Source: Patella vulgata | Taxonomy: Eukaryota > Mollusca > Gastropoda > Patellidae | Direction: 5' to 3' | NCBI RefSeq assembly: GCF_932274485.2 | Contig: NC_065886.2 | Location: forward strand, 37,559,501 to 37,623,500 | DNA: 64,000 nucleotides | Shown: positions 1-10,340 of the stretch, in pieces | How positions within the stretch are numbered: the first letter of the stretch is position 1 | How the letters are laid out: each line of letters begins with the position of its first letter | The notes under the pieces: generated by a model | Database searches by the model: none | Told to the model about the DNA's origin: nothing | What the model saw: only the letters and a program-made list of their open reading frames with translations | Made by a program: the position numbers and the translations under genes

Positions 1-560
1 ACAATGAACCCTTACGATCATATAGATATCACAAAATGGTTTCTAACTTGTTCAGTTGCGGAGAAATAGGCAATTTTCAACAGGTGACTTTTTAAGGTTT
101 TTTGTCAATAAAAGTGTCAATTATTATTCGATTTTCATGAAATTTTCACTGTGTGATACATAATGCCATTTACGATTTCATACAAGTAATTTAAGATTTT
201 CATTATCACCGGAAGTAACGTCATTTTGGTAAAAACTGTATTTTTAGCCTTCAAAACAGATATTTTATTCAAATGAATCAGATTTGTAATGTTTTTAAAA
301 TTATGATATTTGATTCCAATCAACAAATAGAATGAACTCATTCGATCATACAGATACCTCAAAATGGTTTCTAACTTGTACGGTTGCAGAGAAAAAAGCG
401 ATTTTCTACAAGTCATTTTTCAAGGTTTTTGGTCTATAAAGGTGGCAATTATTATAGGATTTACATAAAATTTTCACCATGTGATGATGCTATTTCTGAT
501 TTCATAAACCAATTTAACATTTTCATTATCACCGGAAGTAATGTAATTTTGACAGGATCA
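1..560. repeat. two tandem copies of a ~330-bp repeat
   Basis: The sequence from base 1 recurs from about base 330 with many substitutions. Shared landmarks are 'aaaatggtttctaacttgt' (34 and 361) and 'cattatcaccggaagtaa' (about 201 and 523). The first copy is cut by the window edge. Short ORFs here are on both strands and not conserved between copies, so I do not call a gene. Confidence 0.75.
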
Positions 561-1341
561 CTGACATGTAGCAAATGAATTGATTGCTGGATTTGGTTGT
601 TTCTGCGTCCAATTTATTTCATGTGTGCAATGCTTATGTGGAAACCTGTTTAACGGTTTCATTGGTACCGGAAGTGACATAAGTTCAAGGGTAACGTGGC
701 ACCGGTGAAACCCGTCATTACTGCTTCGCAGTTCTAGTTTAGGATATGTTTTTCTTTGATCATTGGTTTTACGCCCGAACAGATCTGGTTGTACCATGGT
801 TGTACCATATTTTAAAATGTTCATTGTGTCTTAAATCTTAATATATTGGATAGTAGGATCCCACATCTTCATAGCGACACAACAACATCTATATGGATTG
901 AAATGGACCAATGTTGAATTCTAATTTGTGTTTTTAATTTCGAATATTATGGATTATCATTGACTATTCAGGCCTACGCGTTAAAATGCATTCACTAAAT
1001 GGTGACAGTTATAAAACTGTTTCGTTCATACACCACGCGTGAATTATCATATGCGTTGGTGGTAGCGATTAAATAACAGAGAAGATATTTTAAAGATAAT
1101 ATTGTATCGTCAGAACGCTTTTATCTGTGTGTATTCAAGATTAGGTTAAAAAAACCCGACAAAAAAAAACATTTTGTATGTTATTCACATTATATAATAT
1201 GAATGGGGATAAACATAATATTTGGGTCATTATGTTTTATTGTTATGCATGCAGCACGGATAGAATATGAATGGGTGTTAATATATTATTCTGTCATGAT
1301 AAGACGATTATGTTTTATTGTAGTCACAAGTACATTTCTTG
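561..1341. other. intergenic, no gene seen; contains a repeat D fragment at 818-955
   Basis: AT-rich sequence with no convincing exon. Bases 818-955 match, on the plus strand, the repeat D family seen again at 36173-36545 (inverted), in both 57-59 kb copies and at 63540-63975. The shared part reads 'ttggata.taggatccca' followed by a TTGAATTCTAATT-type block. Confidence 0.5.
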
Positions 1342-1590
1342 AGAGGGGTGGGGCGAATGGGTTAGCGCAAGTTCTTTAGATCATAAGATCTGTCACTGAG
1401 TCAAGTAGCGTAGTTTAGAATACGAGTTGAGTCGATTGTGTCCAACCTCGTGGTTTTTTCTCCGGTTCCCTGTTTTCCTCCCACTGCTACAGCAATCTGT
1501 ACGCAGGCGATAATTGAATAATATTAAACTACATGTTAGTCACGAATGACTTAGAGTGTGTCAAGTGGGCGTTAACTCGCCCCTCCCCCC
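1342..1590 (+). mobile_element. SINE family A copy (degraded)
   Basis: The tRNA-like head starts near 1348 ('ggcgaatgggttagcgc', a box A-like stretch). It is followed by the family A body: 'ccaacctcgtgg', 'ttttcctcccactgct' and 'gtgtcaagtgggcgtta', the last just before a C-rich tail. Box B is damaged. Compare the better copy at 23453-23730. Confidence 0.75.
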
Positions 1591-1680
1591 ACTCCTTGCC
1601 GGTTCAGCAACATTTCCGGCTAATCTTTGTCGTATTCCAACCGGCAAGGGTTCTTTTACGTGCACCCAATTGTTAATACA
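1591..1680 (-). mobile_element. SINE family B fragment
   Basis: The stretch 'tcgtattccaaccggcaagg' followed by 'ttcttttacgtgcac' is the central part of SINE family B, read from its complementary strand. It abuts a family A SINE, so one probably inserted beside or into the other. Confidence 0.55.
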
Positions 1681-1805
1681 GGTATTGAGTTTGTCTTCCT
1701 AACCGACGCTGTTTAACAGGTCCGTGTCATCATTTATCTCGCAGTCCTGTTCATGTACAATGCGTCTGCGGCACAACGCCACTCTAAAGGCCACAACTAG
1801 AAAAA

Positions 1806-2342
1806 ATATTAACACAAGGTACAATTTTATGGATACACAATTACTGAGTTTAATACTAAACGACGTTTCGACGAGGATACTCTCGTCTTTATCAAGCAAA
1901 TGAGTATCCTCGTCGAAACGTCGCTTAGTATTAAACTAATAAAATAAAACCAAGTACGAACAATCCAAACCATTAGACAAAATAGGTATAGGCAAAATAC
2001 TGTAATAAGGCAAAATAGTGTAATCAGCATATGGACTGTTCACCATGTACAAAATACACGACAAACAGTGGTAACAGGTGTCCGAAAGAGAAAGCTTACC
2101 CTGCCTGACGCCACACCCGCCATAGCTGCATCCAAACTATTCGGCGAAATCTCGGTAAAATAGCGTGATTGGGCAATGGTGTATCGGTATGCAAAATGCA
2201 CGTGATGAACAGTGTTAACGATGTAGCAGACAGACAGTATCAAGGAGATAGTATACGATACGCGTCAATTAAATATATCTAGAATAATAGCCGAGAGAGA
2301 CATGTTATATTGTATCCATCAAATTGTACCTTGTGTTAATAT
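1806..2342. mobile_element. 537-bp terminal-inverted-repeat element (MITE-like)
   Basis: The ends are 31-bp inverted repeats (1806-1836 and 2312-2342) with one mismatch. They begin 'atattaacacaaggtacaat' and continue into 'gatac' inside. No transposase is present. A strong internal hairpin occupies 1847-1937. I see no clear target-site duplication, so the superfamily is unassigned. The element lies about 100 bp beyond the stop codon of the lustrin-type gene. Confidence 0.75.
1847..1937 (-). repeat. 36-bp-arm hairpin with hammerhead-ribozyme-like core
   Basis: Arms 1847-1882 and 1902-1937 are complementary with a single mismatch around a 19-nt loop. On the minus strand the order is 'cttgataaag', a 6-bp stem (GACGAG/CTCGTC) and then 'GAAAC'. 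This resembles the hammerhead order CUGAUGA, stem II, GAAAC found in Penelope-like elements and retrozymes. The first core box is degraded, including the catalytic G, so activity is doubtful. The hairpin is directly visible; the ribozyme relation is inference. Confidence 0.45.
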
Positions 2343-2449
2343 GTTCAATTACTAAATGTCAATCAAAATATGTTTTCAGTAATAATATAGGACAGAAACA
2401 ATATTATTTAATATTAATTTGTGAACACAAGCCATTACACGTCAGATTA

Positions 2450-4866
2450 TTATGCTTTAAGACAACAGACGTTTATTTTCTGGTGGAAAACACACACGTA
2501 ACCCCTTGGACATTGGTGTAGTCCACGTTCACACTTTAAAGGTTGCCCTCCGTCGGCCTCGAGGATAGGACGACCAATTCGACAAAGAGGCCCATCATTA
2601 CTCAGGTTATTATCAGCATCTACATTAACTGCAACATCTGAAATAAAGAAAACTGCATGTTAATCTTATAGGCGAGAAGTCACATTTGTTCCATTACCTA
2701 AACATACATTATGCAAGAGCTAAATCTGCCTATTGCAGGTCTTTCTTTAGGCCTAAAATGTTATCTAAATTATTAATTAGACATTAATTAACTAATCCAG
2801 ACCATAATCAACTCTCGATGTCATCACTAGCCTGCGATGTTTATTGGATTAGATTTCGATTTGCTGTTCTACTTCCATTCAAGATTTAATGATGAATTGG
2901 ATAATCGAGACTAGGTTTTTTATCATTTAGTAATGATGATTGAGGTTAGACCGAAAATTCAATCGCTAAATTCTCAGTTCGAAGTGGATCAATTTGACTG
3001 AAATTTTCAACAAATTCCCTTGACATTATCTAGTTTTTAACTATTATAGTGAGAACTGCCAGCTCTTTATCTAATGTATCTCTAACTGGGCATTATTCAA
3101 GAGCTAAATCTGCCTATTACGGGTCTTTCGTTAGGCCTTTTAAAAATGTTATATAAACTATAGACATTTATTAACTTGCCAAGACCATAATCAACTCTCG
3201 ATGCCATCGGATGCTCTAGATTTTCAACAGATTTAAATACGATTTAATTTAAAAATGGATAATCGAGACATTTTTTTAAATTGTGTAACTTAATAATTTT
3301 TTAAAAATAAAAGCTAACATCGTTTCCATGTATAGGCTAAGGCTCCTGACCACAATATCACCAAACAGTAGTTATACATATTTCTTACTTTCAATGTCTA
3401 AACAGTAATCAGACATAAACTAATGCAAACTCTAGTCATATTTTAGTTCATATTTTTGAATACACTTTTCTTGCTATATATTAACTAACCGAAGAACTAC
3501 TCGACGTTTGGTTTACGAATATCAGCAAATATATTTTTTAAATATTCATTTTTCTTAAGATGTTTTAGATGAGTTTTGGATAAGCGTTAAACAAATTTAT
3601 CTCACCAACACAAACTGCGAGAGGAAGACATTCGTCTAATATTGAACAATCAGCAGGTTTACGTAGACGACATAATCGCCCCATTTCACATTGTTTAGAC
3701 TACAAAATATAACATAAAGACTAAAAAATAACATATCTTGCGGTCTAGAAAATATAACATTCAGGCTACCAATAAAAATGAAATGGAATTGGGTTTAAGA
3801 CGCCTACTGTTTTGCCCCGACTGGTCTAATGAAGACTTGTATATCCCATAAAGTGGGCTATGAGGGACATTTGGCTCGAGTAGCGAGGCTACGGCTTATT
3901 CTGATATCGAATTCCAACTGCCAAAGGGTTCTTTTCGGTGCACGTCGATGTGTTCACGGAACCTAGGGTTTTCGAGCCACCCGAAGGACTAATACGGGCT
4001 CAAAAATCTGTAGTATAACACATCTTATAGACTGCGTGACATATTTTCAGCTACATACTCCTTATACACTGACCAGGAGCCACAGTGGCTCAGTGTCAAT
4101 GACAGACCTTGTGAACTAAAGCACATGCGTAAAACCATTCAACTACCCAACCCCTCAAATGACTGAAAAATGCCTCTGTATTTTAATACCGCTCATTCGA
4201 ACACAACTAACAATTTGGGGAAAAAAAATCCGTGATATCATTTGTCGTGACTTATCACCAAGATATATTTTCAAATCGGGGGTAAATGATGTTAATGGTG
4301 GTCATTGCAGATATATTACAATATAATATAGATTAAAATTCTTACCAAACAGGGATCAACATAAACCTCAACATCAGCAGCGACATAGAGGGCACTGATG
4401 GTCAAACACTGAAAAACAAGAGAAGAAACATTCAATATAAAAGATACATAATTCATATGGATGCTAGATGATGTATATTGTGTATTTATTGTAGGTTTAA
4501 AAAGACATAAAATTAAAGAAAATGGGGTTTAACGTCTTACTATTCTTCGCTAACTGGACTAATGAAAACGGGCATACGCCATACAGTGTGATATGAGGAA
4601 AATTGTGCCCAAACAGCGGCACTAAGGTCTACTCTTATATCGAATTCCACCTGCCAAGGAAATCTTATATATGCACGCCAATGTGTACACGGGACCTCTG
4701 GTTTGCGTCCCATCCGAACAGCTATTTAATCCGCGCCGGGATCGAACACGAAAACTCCAGCTTATCTAGCCAATGTGTTATCAATCGAGCCACTGTAGCA
4801 CAGGTTTATAAAAAAAACGAAAGAAAATATTTTTCTTACCAGAACGACACAGAGAACAGAATTCAT
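2450..4866 (-). CDS. small secreted cysteine-rich protein with a lustrin-type domain (4 exons)
   Basis: Exons on the minus strand are 4866-4840, 4408-4346, 3699-3606 and 2637-2450. All introns are GT..AG and all reading phases agree. The product is about 123 aa. Residues 1 to ~19 form a signal peptide (MNSVLCVVLCLTISALYVAA). Residues ~27-60 hold six cysteines in a C-x3-C-x4-GxxC type spacing followed by a CLPLAVC motif. After an acidic, Asn-rich linker, residues ~80-120 match the Lustrin cysteine-rich repeat: C-x2-G-x-P, PLKC, CPRGYVC, VCC. The protein ends two residues after the CC-L. Such domains occur in molluscan shell-matrix and secreted inhibitor-like proteins; the actual role is not known. 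The first exon encodes only nine residues, so the gene is invisible to ORF calling. A TATAAAAG box lies ~82 bp upstream of the ATG. SINEs sit in introns 1 and 2, and repeat C copies in intron 3. Confidence 0.88.
2701..3037 (-). repeat. repeat C copy (~340 bp) in the last intron of the lustrin-type gene
   Basis: Reverse-complement match of 6415-6765 and 20040-20337. Landmarks are 'ctgcctattgcaggtcttt' at one end and 'caatttgactgaaattttca' at the other. No terminal inverted repeats or coding capacity are seen. Confidence 0.75.
3090..3285 (-). repeat. partial repeat C copy
   Basis: The same family again, more diverged ('gagctaaatctgcctatta' and 'accataatcaactctcgatg'), in tandem and in the same orientation as 2701-3037. 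It ends at the 'ggataatcgagaca' block. Confidence 0.65.
3785..4000 (-). mobile_element. SINE family B copy, head missing
   Basis: Tail-first reading on the plus strand: 'gggtttaagacgcctactg', then 'atatcgaattccaactgcc', then the GTGCAC block. It lies in intron 2 of the lustrin-type gene (3700-4345). Confidence 0.75.
4087..4155 (-). mobile_element. SINE family A head fragment
   Basis: Complement of the family A tRNA-like head ('gtcaatgacagacctt' and 'cattcaactacccaacc'). Intronic. Confidence 0.5.
4523..4802 (-). mobile_element. SINE family B copy, near full length
   Basis: Runs from the tail ('aaatggggtttaacgtctta') through the 'atatcgaattccacctgcc' body to a recognisable head with a box B complement ('gccgggatcgaac'). 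It sits in intron 1 of the lustrin-type gene, about 38 bp from the exon 1 splice donor. The plus-strand ORF at 4603-4887 is made by this SINE and is not a gene. Confidence 0.85.
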
Positions 4867-4947
4867 CTTGATGATTTCAGTAGGTAGTAGAACTACAAAC
4901 CAGTTGAAATAAATCAGTTGATTATGATAATAGTTGTATATCTCACT

Positions 4948-4955
4948 CTTTTATA
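4948..4955 (-). promoter_or_regulatory. TATA box of the lustrin-type gene
   Basis: TATAAAAG on the minus strand, about 82 bp upstream of the ATG at 4866. That leaves room for a ~50-nt 5' leader. The box and its flanks recur on the plus strand near 7697. Confidence 0.7.
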
Positions 4956-5114
4956 GTATCAAATATTTAATAAAATAAATCAACAAACAATTTATTTCGC
5001 ATTATAAATCTAATGCGATTAAGAAATATATAAATAAAATTTCATCAATACAATTATAAGAGAATTAAAGAATGAATCAGTTTGCGTGTGTATGCATTTA
5101 AAGGTCATCAGTAA
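4956..5114. other. upstream region of the lustrin-type gene
   Basis: AT-rich. The first ~60 bases match, in inverted orientation, bases ~7640-7690, so the duplicated promoter extends beyond the TATA box. Confidence 0.5.
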
Positions 5115-5395
5115 GACGGTGGTTCCCAAACCTTGAGGAACGTTTTTTTTCCAGCGTAGTTCCCCCCTTGTCAGTGATGCCGGGCGACGGGCTTGAAAAG
5201 GTCTGTGTCTAGTCGTTCGGATGACACGAATAACAAGACTCCGTGTACACTTCGGCGTGCACGTGAAATAACTCTTGACAGTTAGAATTCTATATAAGAG
5301 TAGCCTACCTCATAGCACCCTGTATGACGTATTCCTGTATTCTTTAGTCCAGTATATACAGACAAATAGGACGTTAAATCCCATATTAATTCATT
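5115..5395 (+). mobile_element. SINE family B copy, head diverged
   Basis: Body 'cttgtcagtgatgccgggcg', 'tctagtcgttcggatgacac', a GCGTGCACGT block and the tail 'aggacgttaaatccca'. The 5' head is poorly preserved. Confidence 0.8.
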
Positions 5396-5764
5396 ATTAA
5401 GAGCATCATGTTGTGTTTGGGTTTAATTAAATGGCATTAATCTGAAACTGGAATGTCATTGAGGCGTTAATATTGAAAAATCACAAATTGAACAGTCTAC
5501 AGTCGCAGAGATAGGATTCATAGAATAATAAACAGTGGAGCTTAATCCACAATCTAATCTATTATTGCTTTATTTTAAGTGAATACTAAACTACATTGAA
5601 GTAAGTCAATTAAAAAAACTACGAGAAAAATGCAAATTGATACAAATACTAGAAATTTATGAAACGGTTATCCATTTGACGTAGCGAATGAACCCATATT
5701 CGCTCGAACTTTGTCCTGTTCCTTTGTTGATTTCCAATTTGATGCTTATTTGGGTAGAAAACGA
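5396..5764. other. no gene seen
   Basis: AT-rich spacer. I found no exon, RNA gene or clear repeat. Confidence 0.4.
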
Positions 5765-6045
5765 TTATTACAAGATTAAAAAGTGAACCGACCATCATAT
5801 GATTACAACATTAGAACGTGAACAGACCACCATATTATTATCATTACAAGATTAGAAACTGAACAGATCATCATATTATTGGAAATTAAAAAGTGAACAC
5901 GAGATTAAAATGTGAACACACCATCATATTACGAGATTAAAATGCGAATACACTAACATATTGCGAGATTAACATGTGAACACACTATCATATTACGAGA
6001 TTAAAAAGTATAAAGATCCTCATATCATTACGAGATTACAAAGTC
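5765..6045. repeat. degenerate ~40-bp minisatellite, about 7 units
   Basis: Recurring block of the form 'acgagattaaaatgtgaaca' followed by 'ccatcatatt'. Units vary in length and sequence. It lies between the two divergent promoter copies. Confidence 0.75.
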
Positions 6046-6414
6046 AATTAAAAAAAACGACGAGAAAAATCCACTGTTCAATTTTGATATGTCATTGAAG
6101 TAAGGTATTGTATGATATCGAATCTAGAGGGAAATCTGAATTGCAAAAACAAAAACTAATTTCGTTCTGATATTCGGGATTAATTTCTCGGGATAAGTTT
6201 ATTATTGTGCCGTTTACTTATTGAACTTGTTTGTTTAATATTTATAAAGGTCATTTAAAAGTTAATATTACTATTTTTATTACACCGTGTGTCATGGTCT
6301 CCTTCAACTACATGGGTAGCTAAAAGACTATCACACCTGGTGTCACGTTCTCTTTTTTCTCTGTTTTTTATGAAATTAAAGACACAGAGCTGGCAATTAT
6401 CACTATAATAGTTA
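6046..6414. other. no gene seen
   Basis: AT-rich spacer. The short minus-strand ORF at 6255-6458 runs into repeat C and looks random. Confidence 0.4.
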
Positions 6415-6765
6415 CAAACTAGATAATGTAAAGGCAATTTGCTTAAAATTTCAGTCAAATTGATCGACTATGAACCAAGATTTTAGCGATTGAATATTGG
6501 GGCTATAGCCTCGATCATCATTACTAAAGTCGGTAGGATAACAAAAACATAGTCTCGATTATCCATTTTTTGATTTAATTATGAATGGAAGTCGAACAGC
6601 AAATCGGAACGTAATCCAATAAACATCGCAGGCTAGCGATACCATCGAGAGTTGATTATGGTCTGGATAAGTTAATTAATGTCTAATTAATAATTTAGAT
6701 AATATTTCAGGCCTAAAGAAAGACCTGCAATAGGCAGATTTAGCTCTTGCATAATGTATGTTTAA
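6415..6765 (+). repeat. repeat C copy
   Basis: Inverted match of 2701-3037, with the same landmarks ('aaaatttcagtcaaattgat' and 'gacctgcaataggcagattt'). Confidence 0.75.
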
Positions 6766-7639
6766 TTTATTAATCACAGTGAAATTATAAAACAATATTG
6801 AATGATAAAATCAACGACTAAATGGCATAACGATATTACAAATAATATGAAATATAGAAATATAATGTATTATCCTGCAATAAATTTTACAACGATTTTA
6901 TCATTAACAATTTTATTTCTAACTTGTAATTTTGATTTAAACAAATACCATCTTGATCTAGATTAGTATTTATAAGGTCGTGAACGTGTTACGGTATAGC
7001 GGTAAAGATCTCATAGCATTAGACATTGTTTGTTTTTTTTTATTTTCATTTGATATTTATGGACTTATAAAATTCCAATTCCAATTTACTGCAAAACTTC
7101 AAATTTAATTTTGATACTATTTCTAATTAAGGTTCATAAAACAGTTGATATCAATCGATATCAAACTGACCTGCTTTCAATGTCAATGGCTCATACATTG
7201 AAATTAACAAAAGAACAGTTCAAAATTTATGCTGATTAGTTTTTTTATATTGATTTAGTTCAGTGTAATTTGGTATAATCACTCAGAATCAACTATTACA
7301 ATTGGAAATAAGTAACGAACTTAATGATCATTATGTCCAATTAGAATCTGCTAAATTATGGATACCCATTTTATGGTTAGAAATACTTGTTTACTAAAGA
7401 AAGAGATAGCAATATGAAAATCAGCCAAAAATTCTTGTAATTGTAGTAAGCAGAACTGTTGGCATTCTGAGTTTCAATTCTGAATTGTGTCATTGGTATA
7501 CTGCCCACGATGTGACTTCTGTATATTAGCTTCTCAGTGACCTTCAGATAAATCTATTGTAATAAAAAAATCAAATACAAACTAATCCATCAGTTCTCTT
7601 TTCAATATTTTTGTTATCGTATTAAGGTTTATTTGAAAA
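6766..7639. other. no gene seen
   Basis: AT-rich sequence between repeat C and the orphan promoter copy. Nothing recognisable. Confidence 0.4.
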
Positions 7640-7775
7640 TTATAATCCGAAAATAATTGTCGTTTGTTAATTTATGTTATTATTAGTGTTTGAGATTATA
7701 AAAGAGTGATTATATGCATGAAACTATTGTCACAATCAACTGATTTATTTCAAATGGTTCGTAGTTTTACAAACG
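7640..7775 (+). promoter_or_regulatory. inverted paralogous copy of the lustrin-type gene promoter
   Basis: The block 'attataaaagagtga', a variable stretch, 'caatcaactgatttatttca' and 'ggttcgtagttttac' parallels the minus-strand sequence upstream of the ATG at 4866 in the same order and spacing. Homology stops just before where the start codon should be. No exon resembling the signal-peptide exon follows, so this is an orphan promoter or the remnant of a lost paralogue. Confidence 0.7.
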
Positions 7776-7849
7776 GCCGACATTTTTGTAGAATCGTTCA
7801 TCCTATCCGTGAGACCAATTAATTAGTCCAGGAGCTAGCAAAGATTAAA

Positions 7850-8630
7850 GCCCCCGTCAGACCGGGGTGGCGTTCTTACCAGAAAATGCACAAGGTCGCC
7901 GGCAAACGTGAACATAACGCGAGAAAATGTCCCCAAAAATTACAAACTTGAAAAAAGTCACGTTCTTACAGCGACCTGTGCGATTATACCGCGTTCTCAC
8001 GGCGTGTTTGTCACGACCTCTCTGCGCTTATGGTGTTTCTATTGAGATCATGGGTTTCTTTCCACGCGTCTTCAAAGTATACCAGGACAACACGTGCGTT
8101 TCTACCACGTGATCACGGCGACTATATAAACTGGTCAGATTTTTGGAAATTTCAAGTTGCCAACGTACACACTGATGTATGACCTTTGAATCGCCTGTTT
8201 TTATAGCAAGTCGTACTTGAACAGCATGGCCGGCATAGGAGAGTAACCGCGCCATAAACGCAGTGGGGCCCCCATAAGATCGCCATACGCACACTGGAAG
8301 CCCGATGAGGACGTGGTGCAATCGCGCAATAGTAGTGAAGTCATCGTAGCATCGACATGACACCGCTAAAAGGAGCCTGAACGCTTGTTGGGGTCGTTGC
8401 AGACACTCGAGGGTCGTGGTAAAGTCGCCATGAAGTCGCCGTTGCATATGTTTCAATTTTCGCAGCGCCTTTGCCACGTGTGTACGGCGCGTGTACTACG
8501 ATCATGGAGCTGTCATCACACATGTCTCGCGACCCCACCACGTTCTCACAGCTTTCCAGGTCAGAACATGCTTAAAACAAACGTAGATATGTTACCGGGA
8601 CCGCAATTAAACTTTTTGGGGACACCAGCG
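7850..8630. mobile_element. GC-rich repeat element, expanded relative of the MITE at 51256
   Basis: It begins 'gcccccgtcagaccggggtg', which is the left end of the element at 51256-51605. It then continues with the same 'gcacaaggtcgccggcaaac' block. The internal 'gaacatgcttaaaacaaacg' block is also shared. The right terminal repeat is not found. Base composition is much more GC-rich than the surroundings. The 149-residue minus-strand ORF (8028-8477) has no recognised domain and lies wholly in this repeat. Confidence 0.6.
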
Positions 8631-8847
8631 GGGAGCGCTATTCACATTACCTGCAAAATTGGTTTTGTAACACATCTCCAGTACCCGAGACAAAATGTTC
8701 ATTAGGATCCCCAGTGACAATATGAATCCTTCTGAGTAGTAATTTGTGGGGATTAACCCACTTATGAGTAGGTCATAGGTCACAATTGGTCAGTCACGCC
8801 AAATCTACCTTAGCGAGACGTGGGTAAAGATATGAGATGTAGTTAAA

Positions 8848-9098
8848 TCCGCCGTGGCTCAGTGGGTAAGATACTTGATAGTTAACCTGGATGTCTCGGC
8901 TTCGCTCCTGGTGTTGACCGAGAAAGTTCTCGGATTTTCCGGCTTTGTTTCCCCTTGTTTAAAGTGGTACAGTAGGGAGGGCTTTGCAAGGACAGCTGTC
9001 TAGTCGTTCGGATAGGACAAAAACGGAGGTCCCGTGTACACACTGGCGTGCACGTAAAAGAAACGTAGGACGTTAAACCCCATTTGATTTCATTTCAG
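8848..9098 (+). mobile_element. SINE family B copy with tRNA-like head
   Basis: Box A-like 'tggctcagtgggtaaga' and box B-like 'cggcttcgctcc' are followed by the family B body and the tail 'aggacgttaaaccccatttg'. The GAATTCGATATAAGA section of the body is deleted. Confidence 0.85.
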
Positions 9099-9239
9099 TT
9101 CAGTTTACATTTTTACAAGGCACCTATTTATAGCTAATGTTTACAAAACAAAACAAGTGTAAAAGCAATATTAGGATACAACCTGTACAAATCCCTTTTC
9201 CTTTTAAAAGTTAAACATTAAAAAACTGGTTCTGTTATG

Positions 9240-9700
9240 CGAGAAGTCATCTAATAGAAGAGACTTAAAATGGACACTTGATGCACATGTAGATTTTGAA
9301 ATACCTGAACCATTTTTGATGGATTAGTCAAATAATTATGCCAGGGGTGGGAACAAGTCGTCGGACCTCGAGTCGCTGACCTTAATATCGAGTCAAGTCT
9401 CGAGTCTTCATAAAACTCAGGTCTCGTTCAAGTCGCCGCGATTTGAGTCTTTTGCCCTTACAAGTCGAGTTGCAAGTCGACTTAAATCCAAGACGCCGGA
9501 CCCGGGTTTCCACCTCTGTCCAATGTCAGTAGCAAGAGGAACGGTTGTGGGTAAAGATGATTTTCAAATTATTTTCCATATTTCGTCACAAAATCCGATG
9601 AAGTATTTAGCTTTGTCAACGTACGGAACGGGTGTAGGATATTGGATGCTGTCGTCATCTTGTTTTAACTATAACAAAAGCCGCCAATTTTAGGCCTTCA
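9240..9700 (+). pseudogene. FA (farnesoic acid O-methyltransferase-like) domain fragment, copy 1
   Basis: Two collinear pieces are readable. Bases ~9255-9341 encode a segment with DAHVDFEIPEPF, ending at a stop where the paralogue has Trp. Bases ~9525-9670 encode SVARGTVVGKDDF, KYLALSTYG and VGYWMLSS. Together they match the second half of the Methyltransf_FA fold: W..., xVGRG-V-VG, Y-x-x-LS. A GAGTC-rich insert (9342-9520) separates the pieces. This domain family is a cell-surface or secreted recognition-type module in many molluscan proteins; methyltransferase activity should not be assumed. With a stop codon and an insertion this copy is dead or a relic exon. Confidence 0.6.
9342..9520. 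repeat. GAGTC-rich simple-like repeat inserted in FA copy 1
   Basis: Degenerate runs of 'cgagtcaagtctcgagtc' type. The flanking codons of the FA domain resume directly after it, so it looks like an insertion. Confidence 0.55.
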
Positions 9701-9909
9701 GGAGTAACATGGCTTGGTTTTGCATCCCTCTCTATTTTGAGAACAAACTGGAATTATGTCAAGAGGAGAACAGGCGATAGCTGCCCTACATAAACACAAG
9801 TAGCTCATTCTCTTTTCTTATGAGAACCAGATTCAGTTATCAGTTATTAAATATTCCTATGAGAAATCCAGCCACTTAAAGTTTTCACCAGTATGGTAAA
9901 ATAGGAATG

Positions 9910-10340
9910 TTGGGAACAACAGTATAAACATTCGTGTTTACGAGATGGTATTGGGGGGTAAAAAATGGTATTTTGTTGGGGTTTTTTAAAGCACGAAACC
10001 GATGGAAACGTAGAATATATAAAGGATGCCCATGTAGATTGTGCAATTTTTAAACCATTTAGGGTGGATTGGTCAAATGATTCCATTTCTGTGGGAAGAG
10101 GAATGGCAGTTGGTGAAGATGTTATATTAATCTACAATAATCGGTTTCAAAATCAGGGGAGGTATTTGGGTCTAAGCTATTAACATATTTTAGTAAAATA
10201 AATCCGTTTTCCAAGAACTTGTGTTGTCATAACCAAAGCTTGTTGAAATTTCATGAACAGTTGACTGTGGGGTATTGGATGTTGTCATCTTGTGGTAAAA
10301 ATATCAAGAGTGATTTCATCCATTCTAACACTTTAGACCT
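9910..10340 (+). pseudogene. FA (farnesoic acid O-methyltransferase-like) domain, copy 2
   Basis: Bases ~9930-9960 encode VYEMVLGG, the 'yE.viGG' strand of the FA fold. A frame change at the G/A-rich run near 9956-9966 follows. The open frame 9965-10183 then carries KDAHVDCAIFKPFRVDW, SNDSISVGRGMAVGEDV and GRYLGLSY. This matches the Methyltransf_FA core, including the Trp lost in copy 1. The last strand, VGYWMLSSCG, resumes at ~10271 after ~80 non-coding bases. Copies 1 and 2 are tandem and share downstream sequence (9630-9830 vs 10270-10440). No start codon, signal peptide or neighbouring exon was found. It could be an exon of a larger gene with sequencing or assembly errors, but decay is more likely. 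Confidence 0.62.

Noticed and set aside
4603-4887. 94-residue plus-strand ORF
   Set aside because: Made mostly of SINE family B sequence and antisense to the first exon of the lustrin-type gene.
8028-8477. 149-residue minus-strand ORF
   Set aside because: Lies entirely inside a GC-rich repeat element, where stop codons are rare by composition. No domain recognised, and overlapping ORFs occur in other frames.
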